DNA from: Porphyra umbilicalis
Taxonomy: Eukaryota; Rhodophyta; Bangiophyceae; Bangiales; Bangiaceae
Direction: 5' to 3'
Assembly: GCA_002049455.2 (NCBI GenBank)
Contig: KV918786.1
Span: forward strand, 124,001 to 188,000
Length of the DNA stretch: 64,000 bases
Part shown: in pieces, positions 34,717 to 46,371 of the stretch
Layout of the letters: each line of letters starts with the position of its first letter
How positions within the stretch are numbered: the stretch's first letter is position 1
Position numbers and translations under genes: made by a program
Notes under the pieces: model-generated
What the model saw: the letters and a program-made list of their open reading frames with translations, nothing else
Told to the model about the DNA's origin: nothing
Database searches by the model: none

Positions 34717-35188
34717 TTACATGGCCGTCCCCGTCGGCGCCGCCCCCGGCCGCGCCGTCGCGTTGGCCCGCGCCGCCGTCGCCCGCTGCTTGACGCCCTG
34801 CGCCTGCCGCACCGCTGCCGCCCGCCCCTGCGCGACGGCCGCGTTGGCGCGCGCCGCCCCCGTCTGCCGCGCCTTGGCCGACGCGTCCATGGCACGCGAC
34901 ACGACGCCGTCAATGGCGCCCTCTTGGGCAGCCAAGTGGGGCTCCACCAAATCCCACACCTTGGCGTAGCCGCGCACGTTGGGGGAGATGAGCGCCACAA
35001 CGACGGCAAGCCGCACCACCGCGTAGCCGGGGAGGAAGGAGCCGACGAGGAGGTCCGTGAGCAGGGAGAGGATGGCCGCCAGCGCGAGGACGCACCAGTA
35101 CTTGAGCCACTCCCGCTGGGCCATCACGTTGCCGGCCTTAAGGACTTTGAAGGTCTTGTAGCCGGGGTAGAGAAAGCCCAGGCCGATA
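34717..35188 (-). CDS. HVA22/REEP (TB2/DP1) family protein, last exon
   Basis: This family shapes tubular endoplasmic reticulum membrane. The exon encodes GLGFLYPGYKTFKVL, REWLKYWCVLALAAIL and LLVGSFLPGYAVVRLAVVVAL, matching the conserved YPAY...K-E...WLxYWVV...P-Y order of the family with its hydrophobic hairpins. VRGYAKVWDLVEPHL follows, then an Ala/Arg/Gln-rich tail. The exon starts at a 3' splice site (CTACCCCTCAG then TATCGG) and enters in mid-codon, so at least one upstream exon is missing. Possible first-exon sequence beginning MTAATAVSTLSGGLSR is seen near 35674 on the same strand, but I could not link it. The gene is convergent with uvrC. Confidence 0.85.
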
Positions 35189-36571
35189 CTGAGGGGTAGA
35201 CAGGAAGGGGGGGGGAAGGCAGGGGTGTGCACAGGCCAAAGTAGGACATCAAAGACGGGTCAGGCAAACGAAAACCAGCAGAGAGAAAGAAAGCGTCAGT
35301 GGGCCTGCAAATGATCCCGAGTACGCCCTGAACACGCATGCTGCGAGGCGAGGAGCGCAAAACAGACGCCAGCAGAATGACGACACGACGCCAAGTCGCC
35401 AAGCATCGAGGAAGGGCACAACACCAGTCGGCGTGCAACCCTGCAGCAAGCACCGCACGGACCTTCGTGCCGACGCACGACCGTCACGGAAAGCAGAGAT
35501 ATACTGTACACCTCATCCCCACGGTATCAACGCTGCGGACGACGCTCAACCCGTTCTGGTCGGGCCGGGCGAGCACGGCAGCAACAGCAACTGCGCCAGG
35601 CTGTGACGCGCAACGTACAGTCCGACGCGAGACAGCCCACCAGACAGAGTGCTCACCGCCGTGGCGGCCGTCATGGCGACGACTGGGTGCAGGCGAGGGC
35701 GGACCGGGGTGGAAGGCGGCAAGTCCTGCGTGAGTGGGATGGCAGCGGCTGCAACAGGAAAAGAGCAGCAGAGGCCGTGGCAGCGGTAACGGCGGCGGCA
35801 GGCGGTAGGTCGAGTGGCGGAAGCGTTGGCTGAAAACCCCAATGCAGACCCCACGCGGGGGCCGTCGGTCCGCGGTGACAGCAAAACGGGGCCGACAGAC
35901 TTTGCCTGCCGGTGCTCGGCAGCGGCCGCGCCGCACGCGACCGTCGCACAGAAGGGGGCCAAACGGATCTCTGGGACGGGTCTCAACCAGCGGCGCACTG
36001 TCGGCTGGCGAGCGATGCCGGAGTTTGCACACAGTGACTGACTGAGCTTGCCAATTTGTGGTACGCAACAAGGAATTGGTAAAGACAAAGTCATCAGTCG
36101 AAAACTATGATTCGGGCCAACAAATGTCAGTCTCACGCATTGGGCCGGTTGGCGAAGAGCCATTTCTTTCGTCGACCACAGCAGCAGGAGCACTGCTCTG
36201 CGTCGTGGGAAACAAGAGGACAAGCCCGTAGGAGCGTCTCAGATGGACCAGTTCTTGGGAATTATGTCGCCACCAGCCACTATGGGCTCCCTGTGGCATT
36301 TTGAAGTGTCGTAGGCCGACGGGTACACTCAAACCTGCGAGGTGAGGGGAGAGCAGATTTCGTGTTGTTCAACAAACAACGCGCGCATACGCCCTCCAAA
36401 AGTACGCTTGACGACCCATGGACAGAACGGTATAGCTCCACAAGCAGCGGGCCCGCCTGCGACCAGCACTGTCGCAGCACCCTTGCCAAAAACCCCCACT
36501 CTCCCCCCCACTCTCCCCTCCCCGTCCCCCATCCCGTTTCCCACCCCGTTTCCACGCGCCCCCCCCCCCGC
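35189..36571. other. Region expected to hold 5' exons of the HVA22/REEP gene
   Basis: Minus-strand frames at 35484-36223 are open but share no clear family sequence. A candidate first exon near 35674 is uncertain. The rest, to the FAD synthase stop, shows no gene or repeat. Confidence 0.35.
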
Positions 36572-37668
36572 TCACGTCCGCCCCGCCCGCTCGTCCCGCG
36601 CGTCGGCCAAGCAGTAGGCGGGCGCATACCCCCCCCCCGGCCGCCGGAGCGTCGGGTTGGCGACCGTATTCGACACCCCCCCCAAGCTCGTAAACCCCGC
36701 GTCGTAAATCGGCGCGTACGGCAGGCGCCACCGGCGCAAAAAGTGCCACACGTCCGCGTACGTCCAGTCGAGCACCGCGTTGACGCGCATAAACGGGGGC
36801 CACCCCGGCGAGGAGGGCTCAAAGGGGCCCATGTGCCCCCCGTGGGGGTCGTCCCGGCGGGTGCCGAGCACAAACGCGGCGACGCCGCGGGAGCGCACAA
36901 AGGCGTCAATGCCGGCTTTGAAGCCGCCGCCCTGGTCGACCGCCTCGACGCCGTAGCGGACGGCGGTGGCGCGGACAAAGGCTTCCACGTCGGCAAAGGC
37001 GTCGGCGTCGGTGATGTACATGGAGAGGATGGGGGGGGTGACCGTGGGGGGGGTGGAGGGGGAGGTACGCCCGCGCCGCGGAGGGGGGGGGGCGCCCCCG
37101 CCGCCCGCCCGACACCCGCCCGGCGGCGCCCCGTTGCCCGCCACGACGGTCGTGGTCGGGGTCCGCGCCGGTGGCGCCGCCGTCACCAGTGGCGCCGCCG
37201 CGCCGGCCGCGCGCGCCTTGGCGTCGGTCGCGGCCGCCGCCGCGGCCAGCCGCCGGTGGTGCGCGAGCGCCGCGCGCATCAGGTGCAGGATGACCGTCGC
37301 GTCCTTGCCCCCATTAAACGCAATCGCCAACCGCCCCGTGCCATACAACCGCAACGCGCCGGCGAGGATGTCGAGGGAGCGACGGAGGCGCGTGCCAAAG
37401 CAGCCGCCGTCCGTGCCGCCGCCGCCGCCGGCGTCGCCATTGGCGCGCGCCGACGACGCCGCGGCGGGGCGCCCGCAGCCACAACCGCCGGGCTTGTCAC
37501 CATTCCCGCAGCCGCAGGCCGGTCCCCCACAGGTGCAGTCGCCGTCAGGGGCGGCACACGCGGCGGTGGCCGTCATGATGGCATCGTACAGGGCCAACGC
37601 GTCGGCGTCGGGGGGGGGCGGGGGGGGGGGGCGGCGTCGGCGTCGGCAGCGCCGCCGGCCGTCCCCAT
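36572..37668 (-). CDS. FAD synthase (FMN adenylyltransferase, PAPS-reductase fold)
   Basis: The enzyme transfers AMP from ATP to FMN to make FAD. LAIAFNGGKDATVILHLM is the ATP-binding P-loop-like motif of the PAPS-reductase fold. FVLGTRRDDPHGGHMGPFEP, SPGWPPFMRVNAVLDWTYAD and LPYAPIYDAGFTSLGGVSNT are the diagnostic C-terminal motifs of Fad1/FLAD1 enzymes. The stop is at 36572. A Cys/Gly-rich insert (near 37440-37560) and an Ala/Pro/Gly insert (near 37060-37250) lengthen the protein. The preferred start (complement of 37666-37668, MGTAGG) lies one frame off, with C runs (on the coding strand) at about 37610-37640 in between; an in-frame alternative is Met at 37576. A GTAAGT 5' splice-like site near 37718 suggests a leader intron. 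The neighbouring + strand gene starts about 0.5 kb away, so the two may share a promoter region. Confidence 0.88.
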
Positions 37669-38165
37669 GACCCCCAGTGGCGGGGAGCGGCGGGGGAGGA
37701 GCGAGCGGAACACACTTACCTGCGGTGGGGTGGGGGGAAGCAGGACGGACGGCGGGGGTCGGGAGCGGGACGGCCCCGTGTGAGGGGCAACACCGACGCC
37801 CGCGCGGCGCAGTGGAGCTGCGTGCCCCCGTGCCACGTGCCAGCGGCAACAAATCAACCATCAAGATCCGTCGAAACGGCTGCGCTGCGCACTTGCGGGA
37901 GCGTGCGGTCGCGACCTCTCTGTACTTGTTCCGACTTTGGTATCGCGCTGACGCTGCAGGTCGCCGCGACCCTGGCTCCGTGGCTCGGTGCGGCGCGGCT
38001 GCCGTCCACCGCGGCGCTCGTCCGGCTCTGCCCCCTCGGCGGCGGCCGGCGGCCGGTGTCTGGCTCGGCGAGACGCCGGCACCCCCCGACCACCGCTGGC
38101 CGGCGCGTGCGGCGCCCCCGTCCGCTCGCCCCCCCCGGCCGGTCAGGCCGGGCGGCGGCGGCGCC

Positions 38166-38357
38166 ATGGGCGCCCCGCCCGCCGCCGCCGCCGACCCGCT
38201 CCTGCCCGTCGCGCACGGCGGCGGCGGCGGCGGCTGGGCGGGCGGCGCCGCGGCACCGCCGCCCGCCGACGCGCGGCGGCCGCGGTCGCGGCGGAGCCAC
38301 CCGCCCGACGCCCCCGCCGGCGGCGGCGCGCCGTGGCCGCTGCCGCCCGCGCACGGG

Positions 38358-38404
<47 letters not shown>

Positions 38405-38602
38405 CGGCTGGCGAGGTGGGGGCGGTGCGGGCAGTTCCTCCGCCTACCTCCGCCGGTGGCGCTCCTCTGCCTCCCTGCTCGCCGCGCGCGCGCCCCGACA
38501 CGTTGCTGCTGTTGCCGCCGCCGCGGTGGTGCTGGCGCTCCTGGCGGCGGCGGCGACGCTCGCCGGCCGCCGCCGGTCGTGGACCGCCGCCGAGCTGGGC
38601 GT

Positions 38603-38665
<63 letters not shown>

Positions 38666-39022
38666 GCTCGACATTCCCCCCGGCCCGTCCTTTTTCTCCG
38701 CCGCCGATGTGGGGGCGCTCGCCGGCCCCCCGCCGACCCCCCCGCCGACCTTGTGGGACAACCCGTGGCGCAACGCCACGTCGTCGTCTGCCGCGTCGGC
38801 GGCGCTCGACGACGACGGGCGGCCGCGGGTGTGGGTGCTCGGCCGCCGCACCGCCGTCGTCACCCGCCGCCGGTCCGTCCTCGGGTGTGGGGGCACCTTT
38901 CGCGTCGGCGCGGTGGCGGGCAACGTCGCCACCCTCCGCTTCCTCGCGCGCGCCGCCGACGGGGCGGACGTGGACGGGTCGGCGGCGGCGGCCGCGTCGC
39001 CGTCGGGGACGGCGGCCGCGGG

Positions 39023-39063
<41 letters not shown>

Positions 39064-39299
39064 GCACCATTGACCTGTTTGTGCGGCCGCCCACGTCGGC
39101 GGGCTCGGGCGCCGACGTGGCGGCGCTGCTCGGGTCGAGCCTCCACGGCGCCTGCGCGGGGGAGGTGCTCGCCGTGTCGCTGCTGCCGCCGCCGCCGGAC
39201 GGCGACGCGGTGGTGGGGGGGGGGGAGGGGGGGGCCGTGGCGCCGGCTGGCCCCGGCGCAGACGCGGCGGCCGACGCGGCGGTGGCGGCGGCGGCCGCG

Positions 39300-39333
<34 letters not shown>

Positions 39334-39656
39334 ATGACGCGTCTGCGGTCGCCGGCCGCACCGCCCGCGGCGCCGACCCGTTTGCCGCCGTCCACTTCCT
39401 CGTCGCCCTCGTCGCGCTCGCGCCCGGCCGCACGGCGGGCGGTGGCACCGCCACGGCGGCGGCGGCGGCGGTCGCCGCCGCTGAAGCCGCTGCCGACGCG
39501 GCGGCCGACGCGCTCGCCGCCACCCTCGTCGTGCGCGTCGCGCCCAAGGGCGTCGACTGCGTCGCCGCGTGCGCGGCGGCCGACGGGGTCGGCGGCGGCG
39601 GCGCCGCCGCCACCGCCGCCGCAAACGGCGACGTGGCGGCGGGCGGCGGCGGCGGC

Positions 39657-39695
<39 letters not shown>

Positions 39696-39959
39696 TTGGC
39701 GTGCGCGCCGGCTGCGTTTCGCCTCGTCAACAACTGCCCGGCGCTGCGCGCGCACTTTGACTGCCACGCGTGTGAGGTGGCGGCGGCCGGCACGGCGGGG
39801 CGGGATATGCCGTGTTGGGTGGTGCCGACGGCGCCGGTCGGGCACCCGCGGGGGTACTGCATGGTGCACCCGGGGGGGGGGAGCGCGTGCGACGCGCGCT
39901 ACGAGCACACGCGGCGGCTGTGTCCGTGCGTGCGGGGGGGGCGAGCGGCGACGGCGTGA
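38166..39959 (+). CDS. Type II membrane protein with Cys-rich lumenal C-terminus
   Basis: I do not recognise the family. The 597-residue frame is unbroken. It begins with a Pro/Arg/Gly-rich cytosolic part including a long poly-Gly tract (about residues 64-81), then one membrane segment (about 112-134, AAVAAAAVVLALLAAAATLA) after basic residues. This is the layout of a Golgi type II protein. The lumenal part has more poly-Gly and poly-Ala tracts from GGC/GCC repeats, and WDNPWRNATSSS with an N-glycosylation sequon. The last ~130 residues are Cys-rich: VDCVAACAAADG, then NNCPALRAHFDCHACE, CWVVPTA, GYCMVHP and finally YEHTRRLCPC. Regular Cys spacing and the RRLCPC end recall stem modules of some eukaryotic glycosyltransferases, but no catalytic domain follows, so function is open. 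I chose Met 38166 because upstream frame is compositionally noncoding. Confidence 0.65.
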
Positions 39960-40215
39960 GGGCGGGTATGAACGAGTGAGGGGGGGGAGCGGGACTGGGG
40001 CGGACTGAGGGCTCAGCCCCGAGTGTCGTCAGCGACACAAGCGGCGTCGAGCCGTGCACGAAGGCACAGGCCTGACACACACTGCAAAGAGAAGCGGTCG
40101 GTGGGACAGCGGTCACGCAACAATAATGAGCCAGCCACGGGTGCAAGCCGTGCAAAAAAAAAGGAGACCCACGCGTGTATAAACACAACAACAAACACAA
40201 GTACATTCGGGCCCT
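39960..40215. other. Short spacer between convergent genes
   Basis: Contains the 3' ends of the type II membrane protein gene (+) and RPN1 (-). No other feature is seen. Confidence 0.5.
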
Positions 40216-43200
40216 CTATGCAGCGTCGCCCGTCGCGACCGGTGGTGCGGCAGCGCCCGCCGCCGACGTCGACGCCCCGGTAGACTTGACCGCCGCCGTC
40301 ATCTCTCCATCCGCATCGACCCAGTCCGGGTTCTTCGTCAGCACGACCACCCCCTCCAGCACCGACGCGGACGTGAGGTACTCGTCCGTCGCCAGTTCAG
40401 CGCGCTCCCCAGCCGCCAGTAGGATGGGTGTGGTGTGCGTTTGGAAGCCCGTAATCCGCTTGGGCCGCCCGGCCTGCCCGACCGTGTCGACCGCCTGGCC
40501 GACCCGTACATGCACGGGAAGCGGCTTGAGATCCTCGTCGACGGTCGTCACCATACGCGGCGTCATGGCCAGGGACAGGAAGTAGAGCAGGTAGTGGCTC
40601 TTCCCAAGAATGGTCGCCTTCATGTCCAGGCACGCAAAGAGGACGGTCACGAGGCCGCCAAGCGACACACGGTTGCACAGCGCCTTCGAGTCAGCGGGGT
40701 ACGGGCTGAGGGTGATTAAACCCTTGCCAGTGTGTAGCAGGCCCTGCGCAAGGCGTACCACAAAAAGGGCAGCGGGGTCCTTGGAAAAGTAAGCGCTCAA
40801 CGAGCGCAGCAGACCCGCAATGCGCGAATTGTTGGTCCCCGCCCCGATCAGGCCGAGGGCTAGGACGGCCGCGTGGTACACCCCAGAGTCCGACTCGTGG
40901 GTGAGCTTAGAAAGCGTGTCCGTGAGGAGCACGTCCGGGTTGGAGATGGACATTAGACCAAGTGCCAGCGGCATCGCCCGACGCACGCTCAGGTCCCCAT
41001 ACTGCTGCAGGTGACCAAACGCACGGATTGTCATGGCCGTGCCTAGCTCCTCACCCATCGACACGAGGGCGAGGCCGAGCACAGCAATCGCCTGCTCTGC
41101 TTCGGCAGCGGCAACCTCCTCGTCGCGGGCCTTCTTGCGGTCTGCCGCGCTAGGCCCGTCCGCCCCATTCGCCGATTCGGCGCCCGCCGCCGCGTCGACG
41201 GACGCAGCGTCGGCGGGCGCCGCGGCAGCAGGCGCAGGCGTGGACGGCGCGGCCGCATCTCCAGCGGCGGCACCCAGCGCCGAGTTGAGGGCGCTGTCCA
41301 GGTTGCCTGACGTGCCGCCGGCTGCAGCCCCACTGCCGTCCGCACCATTGACCTCCCCCGACGGGGCGGTGGTCGACGCCGCAGCCGCAGCAGCGGCTGA
41401 GGAGGCCGCCGCGTCCGCCTCAGCGTCCGCCGCAGCCGCCGCCTCGGCATCCGCGGACGGATGACGACCGCAGATGGTCAGGAAACGCTGGATCTTGAGC
41501 ACGTTGCCCGTGCCCGCATACGCACACGCCTCTAGGGCAATGGCGGCGACGCGGGCGAGCACAGACTTCTCACCAACAAAAGCCTTGAGGGACTCGGCGA
41601 CCGCGTCCGCCGCTTCTTGCGTGCGAAGGAACAGGAGGCCGAGGCCCAGAGGCATCAGCCGTGTCAGCAGAGCGCCGTCACTGCTGTCCCCAGGGGACAG
41701 CACCGCGTCGGCACGCTCCGACAGCGCCTGCACAAGGATGCCCGCCAGATCCTCGTCCGCCGTCCCGGTGAAAACGAGGCCTAGGCTGAGCGCCGCAAGC
41801 GCCGCCGTGTCCCCAGACGCCTCGGCGTCCAAAAGCACCGGCACGAGCACGTCCTTAACCGACTCGTTGCACGTCCCCGCGTAAGCAATGCCCAGGCCGG
41901 CGATGGCGCCGTGGCGGATCGGAGCCGACTCCTCCGTCACGCGGTCCGACAGGAGCGCGAGCGCGGGGTCCACCTCATGCCGCACCGTCGACGACACAAT
42001 GCCGACAGCCAGCAGCATGCCCGCCTTCACGTAATCCTCGCTGTGGTAAAGGAAGCGGTCAATCTCCGGCAGCGCCCCGTCCACATCCCACATCATGATC
42101 ATGCCCAGCGACGCTGCAGCCGACATCATCCCATGGTCCTTGTTGCGCCCGTAAATCCAGCTCTTCTCCTCGTCCGCGTTGAGAAGCTTGTCGGCCCGGA
42201 AGCCCGCGTTGACGAAGGCATTGACAAAGGTCGCCGCCAAATTGGTCCGCGCCGAATCGACCGCCGCGGGCAAGACGCCACCGCTACGGTTGTCCACCAG
42301 GTGCGACTTGTAAATGTCCTCTGGCTGCTTGGCTTCCATCACCTGTAAATCGGTCGCAAGGTGCACAAAGTGGTCGGTCTGCTTGCGGTTGGCGAGTACG
42401 TCCAGCAACGTCTCGTCCTTCTCCACGTCTTCGTCGAGCACCCAGCTGGAACGCGCCAGGTCAAACGCAAGCTGCAGCTTCTCTGCGCCCTCGGGGCACC
42501 CAGTGTAGATGCTTTGCACCGCCTCCGAGTCATTCAATCGCAGCGCAATGGCCAGCGCTTGAGACCACTTGGACTCCTCCCGGTAAATCTGCATCGCGGT
42601 CGACAGCACGGCCTGGTCGTCCGGCTCCGGCACGTACGCGGCGCACGACTTGAGGTAGTTGCACACCCGCTCGTAGTTGTCAGCGTTGGCGTGGGAAGGC
42701 AGCTTGGACAGCGAGTCGACCTCCATAAGCAGGTCCACCGCCTCGGGCTCGGCGTTAGACGACACCAAGAAGGGGACGATCTGATCGACGAGGCGAGCCA
42801 AGTCCTCCAAATGCGAGCCCTCCACAGAGCCCGACCCAGAGTCCACCAACGTCGTGTACTCCGTGCCGATTTCGCCACACAAGTGCCGCACGTACTCGTG
42901 GCCCCACTGCTCCGGGTTGTCCCGCGAGCCCTGCAGCTTGAAGGCGAGGCACTCGCGCTCACCCTCCTCCGCCATCGTCATGGCCAGTACGGACAGTATA
43001 TCTGCCATAAAGACCTGCACGGCGGGAAGACATCCAACAACGACCAAGAGAGAGCATGGCAGGCAACACACATCAGGCAGTCAGTAAGCAAAATCATCGA
43101 TCACCGAGCACTGCGTCACAGCGGCGCGGGTCGGCTCCTCGCTGCACCACTGCGATCTGAGCGGCACCCATCCCGCGAAAGTCACGACGCTTGGGCCGAG

Positions 43201-43634
43201 TAGCATTGGCGCTACGTACATCACCCCACACGCACACCGCAAGCCGTCCAACGTACCTTGTTCTCCCCAGCGGACATGGTCGCAAAAAAATCCTTGAGCG
43301 TGCCGTAGTGCGGGCGAAGGAACTTGAGCGGTTTGGGCACCGACGTCATCGACGACGTGGCCGACCGAATCTCCGACCGGATGGTGTCGAGCGCCAGCTT
43401 CTGTACCCCCGCGTCGGCATCCTGCACGCGCTCCACAAGCAGCTCCAGCTGCTCCTTCAGCGCTGCATCCTCCTCCGACAGCTCCTCCTCCCCATCCTCC
43501 TCATTGGTCGCTTCCGCACCAGGCTTGCGATCCTGCTTGGCCTTGTCCTTCTCGGCCTCGGCCGTGCCATTGGCCCCGCTGGAGGAGGCAGGCTTATCTT
43601 CCTCCATCGGCGTTGTGTCCTTCTCAGCCGCCAT
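40216..43634 (-). CDS. RPN1: 26S proteasome regulatory subunit RPN1 (PSMD2)
   Basis: RPN1 is the large base scaffold of the 19S regulatory particle and binds ubiquitin and shuttle receptors. Two exons: 43634-43257 (126 codons) and 43014-40216, joined in phase 0 across a 242-bp intron (GAACAAG|GTACGT ... GTGCAG|GTC). Exon 1 has the acidic, Lys-rich start MAAEKDTTPMEEDKP and KEQLELLVERVQD. Exon 2 opens with VFMADILSVLAMTMAEEGER, highly conserved in RPN1. The toroid region has PC repeats such as MMSAAASLGMIMMWDVDGAL, YVKAGMLLAVGIV and IRHGAIAGLGIAYAGT. The C-terminal part has MTPRMV, then EGVVVLTKNPDW. The 1058-residue product is about 150 longer than the human protein, mainly from an Ala/Asp/Glu/Ser-rich insert (about 41040-41465). 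No frame breaks are seen. Confidence 0.97.
43015..43256 (-). other. Spliceosomal intron of RPN1
   Basis: GT at the complement of 43256 (AAG|GTACGT) and AG just before 43014 (GTGCAG|GTC). The flanking codons join conserved RPN1 sequence exactly, so the boundaries are firm. It is the clearest intron in the window. Confidence 0.93.
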
Positions 43635-45002
43635 GGTACGTCGCAGCTGCGGGCGCAGTCCAAGGGAGGAAGGAGGCTGCAATGAGTTAACCCCGATCAG
43701 CCACGAAGACGACCGAGCAGCACAATCACAGCGTCTGAGCGGCGCAACGGGCCCCGCCAAAGGACGCCAATGTGATCACGCGCGCCCACTTGCCACCGCT
43801 CTTCGGACAGCACGGCCAGTTCGCCTGCTTCCTCGCTGACGTGCTGGCACACCCCCTCCGACCCGGGCCTCGGTATGACGGTACACAGGAGGCAGCGGAT
43901 CGATTGGAAGCTGTTTCGGGGCGTCGTCAGAATTCTGCTCGCCTGCTCACAACTTAACGTCAGCTGACAGCACCTGAAAACTCCTCGGATAGATCAATTA
44001 CTCTTGGAGCTCTGGAGGCCCTGTCACCCGTACAGTGGGGCTTACAACACGTGCCGGAAAGATCTGCATTCCGTTGTAAATGGCTCACAGAGGCGTGCAG
44101 AAATCCTGCAATCGTCGATTCTGACCCTTCCAGTGCGCTGTACAAGACCTTTGTAGAGCGAGACCTGGCCTCCTCTTCATGCGCACGGGGCGTCCACTAA
44201 CGTGTTTCTTGCATGCGAACTCCTTGTATCTCGCACCCTGAGCCCGTGCAAGCGTGCTTGTACAAGCAAGTACGAAAATTCCAGCCACGTGCGTGCAATA
44301 CCCTGGCCTTCAGGGCGGTGGCGCGCTCGGCGACGCATCGATACCAGGCACGCCGGCAGGCTCCATGGCCTCGAGCACGCATGGGGGCACGTGCAGCCAC
44401 GTTGCCGTAGCGGGGGGGGCATGGGGCGGGGAAAGGGGTGGCGCCGCCGCCACGGCAGCGGCGGCGGCCCTTTGGCGTGGCGCAACGCCCACAGGCGGGG
44501 CCGTCACCCCGCCACGCAGCGCACCTGCGCGCAGCGGGCGGGGCGGCCGACTCGGCGCACGGGCGGGCGGGTGGGATCGACCGCCGCGCGACGGGGCGCC
44601 TGTGACCGCACCGGTAGATGGCGTCAGCAACCGCCGACGCGCCGCCGCAACAGAAGCCGGCGCGCAGGCACGATCACTCGCGGGTCATCGTGGGCGCTTC
44701 GATCCCCGGAAGTCGCTGCGAGGGGTCGCCGCGCGCAACTCGGGGCGGTGGGGGGGGGCAGGGGGGCAGGCGCCGTCCGAGCCCTGTGACCCCTGTGGCA
44801 GGACAGTCCTTCTCAGCCACGTAACTCCATTCGCTGTTATCGTCATCGCAACACTGACTCGCCTTCAGATCCCTGAGGACACGAATGCGGCCTGCCGCCT
44901 CTGAAACGAAGATCAAGTCCCTTTCTCTAAGAATATGTGTGCATCACTACACTTTGATAGCACCCTGTCTTCAAGGCCAGGGAGTTCTGTAAATGTGGCC
45001 AA
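43635..45002. other. Upstream region of RPN1 and gene-free DNA
   Basis: The first ~150 bp probably hold the RPN1 promoter. The rest contains GC-rich open frames around 44310-44900 on both strands, none with recognisable motifs. Confidence 0.45.
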
Positions 45003-45290
45003 TGACTTTAGAAGTCTCATGTTTGGGAGGTTCGTCGTGCCGAGATACAGGGCTTTGAATATTCTGCTTTCTATAGTCATGGGCGCGGAATCGCTGCCTA
45101 CGGCCCTGCTGCGCAGTGTTTTCTAAAGTCGTGAGAATGTTTGGAATCAGTTCACACTGGATACTGTTTTTTCTGAGAATAGCACTTAGAATTCCAACAC
45201 GCACGTCTGAGAGATCTCGGTGAGTCCGATCGATTGGCGTGCCTGAAGTCGATTTGTTCAATGCCAAGAAAAATGAGATTTCTAAAGTCA
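45003..45290. mobile_element. ~290-bp inverted-repeat element
   Basis: The left end tgactttagaagtctcat is mirrored at the right end (atgagatttctaaagtca). An internal ttctaaagtcgtgag near 45120 is a further variant. No coding sequence. The core resembles that of the element at 27441-27800, so the two may be related. Confidence 0.5.
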
Positions 45291-45848
45291 ACGACCACAA
45301 ACGGATCCATCTTCGTGCAGAATTCTTGAACCTCGTGCGACATTTATTTTCCCTCTCCAGCGGCTCCACCGGCAACATGCTCAACCTCGTCATGCACTCC
45401 AAAGACTGGCTTTCAGTTGCTTATTACTCCTGTACCCCTCCGCACCTCACCCCCCCCGTTCCTTGAGAACAACCGGACTTCCGATAGAAGGGTGAATTCG
45501 ACTATGGTCCCGGAGGCCGAGAGAACGTCAACATGGGGATGCGGAAGCTAGGAAACTATCCGAAGCCATCTCCTCGGCTACCAGGAGCACATCAGAGGTA
45601 CCCTGCTCCAGTAGCTCGATTTGGAAGCGGTCATTTGGCTTCTGGTGCTATGTCTTCAGGGTCCTGTGCTGCGACTGAGCACATGACGGGTGGGGGAATG
45701 AAAAGAGGCTGTGGCATTGTCGGTGTGGGAAGATGTTGCCCCTAGAACCCTGATCTGTGCCACACGGCGCCCAGACTCCGGCCCAGCTTCCCGCTTATAG
45801 AACTGGAATGACGGTTGTGCAGTGAGATGCAGAAATTCTGCACTGCAA
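45291..45848. other. Intergenic DNA, no gene recognised
   Basis: Mixed composition between two mobile elements. Nothing recognised. Confidence 0.4.
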
Positions 45849-46371
45849 CGTGCACGATTCTTGCACGACTCCTGCCAGGTTTGGTCCGTAATTCTTGGAC
45901 AGACACTATAGAGTTTTGGCAAGCAACTCGACGGTCGCTTCGATGGTCTTTCGACTGTACATCGTCCCACGTTGCGGAGATACAGTCGAGATACAGGAAT
46001 TCCCGACCGTCCCCGACGGTGTTCTCAGGATATACCGTCGAGCCCGAGTCAAGCGGACTGTACATTGGCGGTGCATTCCGACCACGTGTCGAGCCTGCGG
46101 GGCTCCCAAAGGGGGTGGCACGGCCGGAACATGTCCTTGTACGACCCGATGTGGTACATTGGATACAGCCTGGCTCCCTCTCTGACAGCAGGTCAGGTGT
46201 TCACATCCAGGCAGTCACTTGGCGTGCCCAACAGGTGGGCCCGTGGCCGTGTGGCTCGCTTCGCCCCCGTCGCCCGTCTCCTCTATCCCTACTCACCCCT
46301 GTGCTCTGGTAGTGCTACCACCCCTGTGGTGTTCTACTGTGACCACAACCTGTTACGTTTTGGGGGCTGCA

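Noticed and set aside
37677-38165. N-terminal extension of the type II membrane protein
   Set aside because: Open upstream frame overlaps the 5' region of FAD synthase, is Arg-rich and lacks coding character; Met 38166 is a better start.
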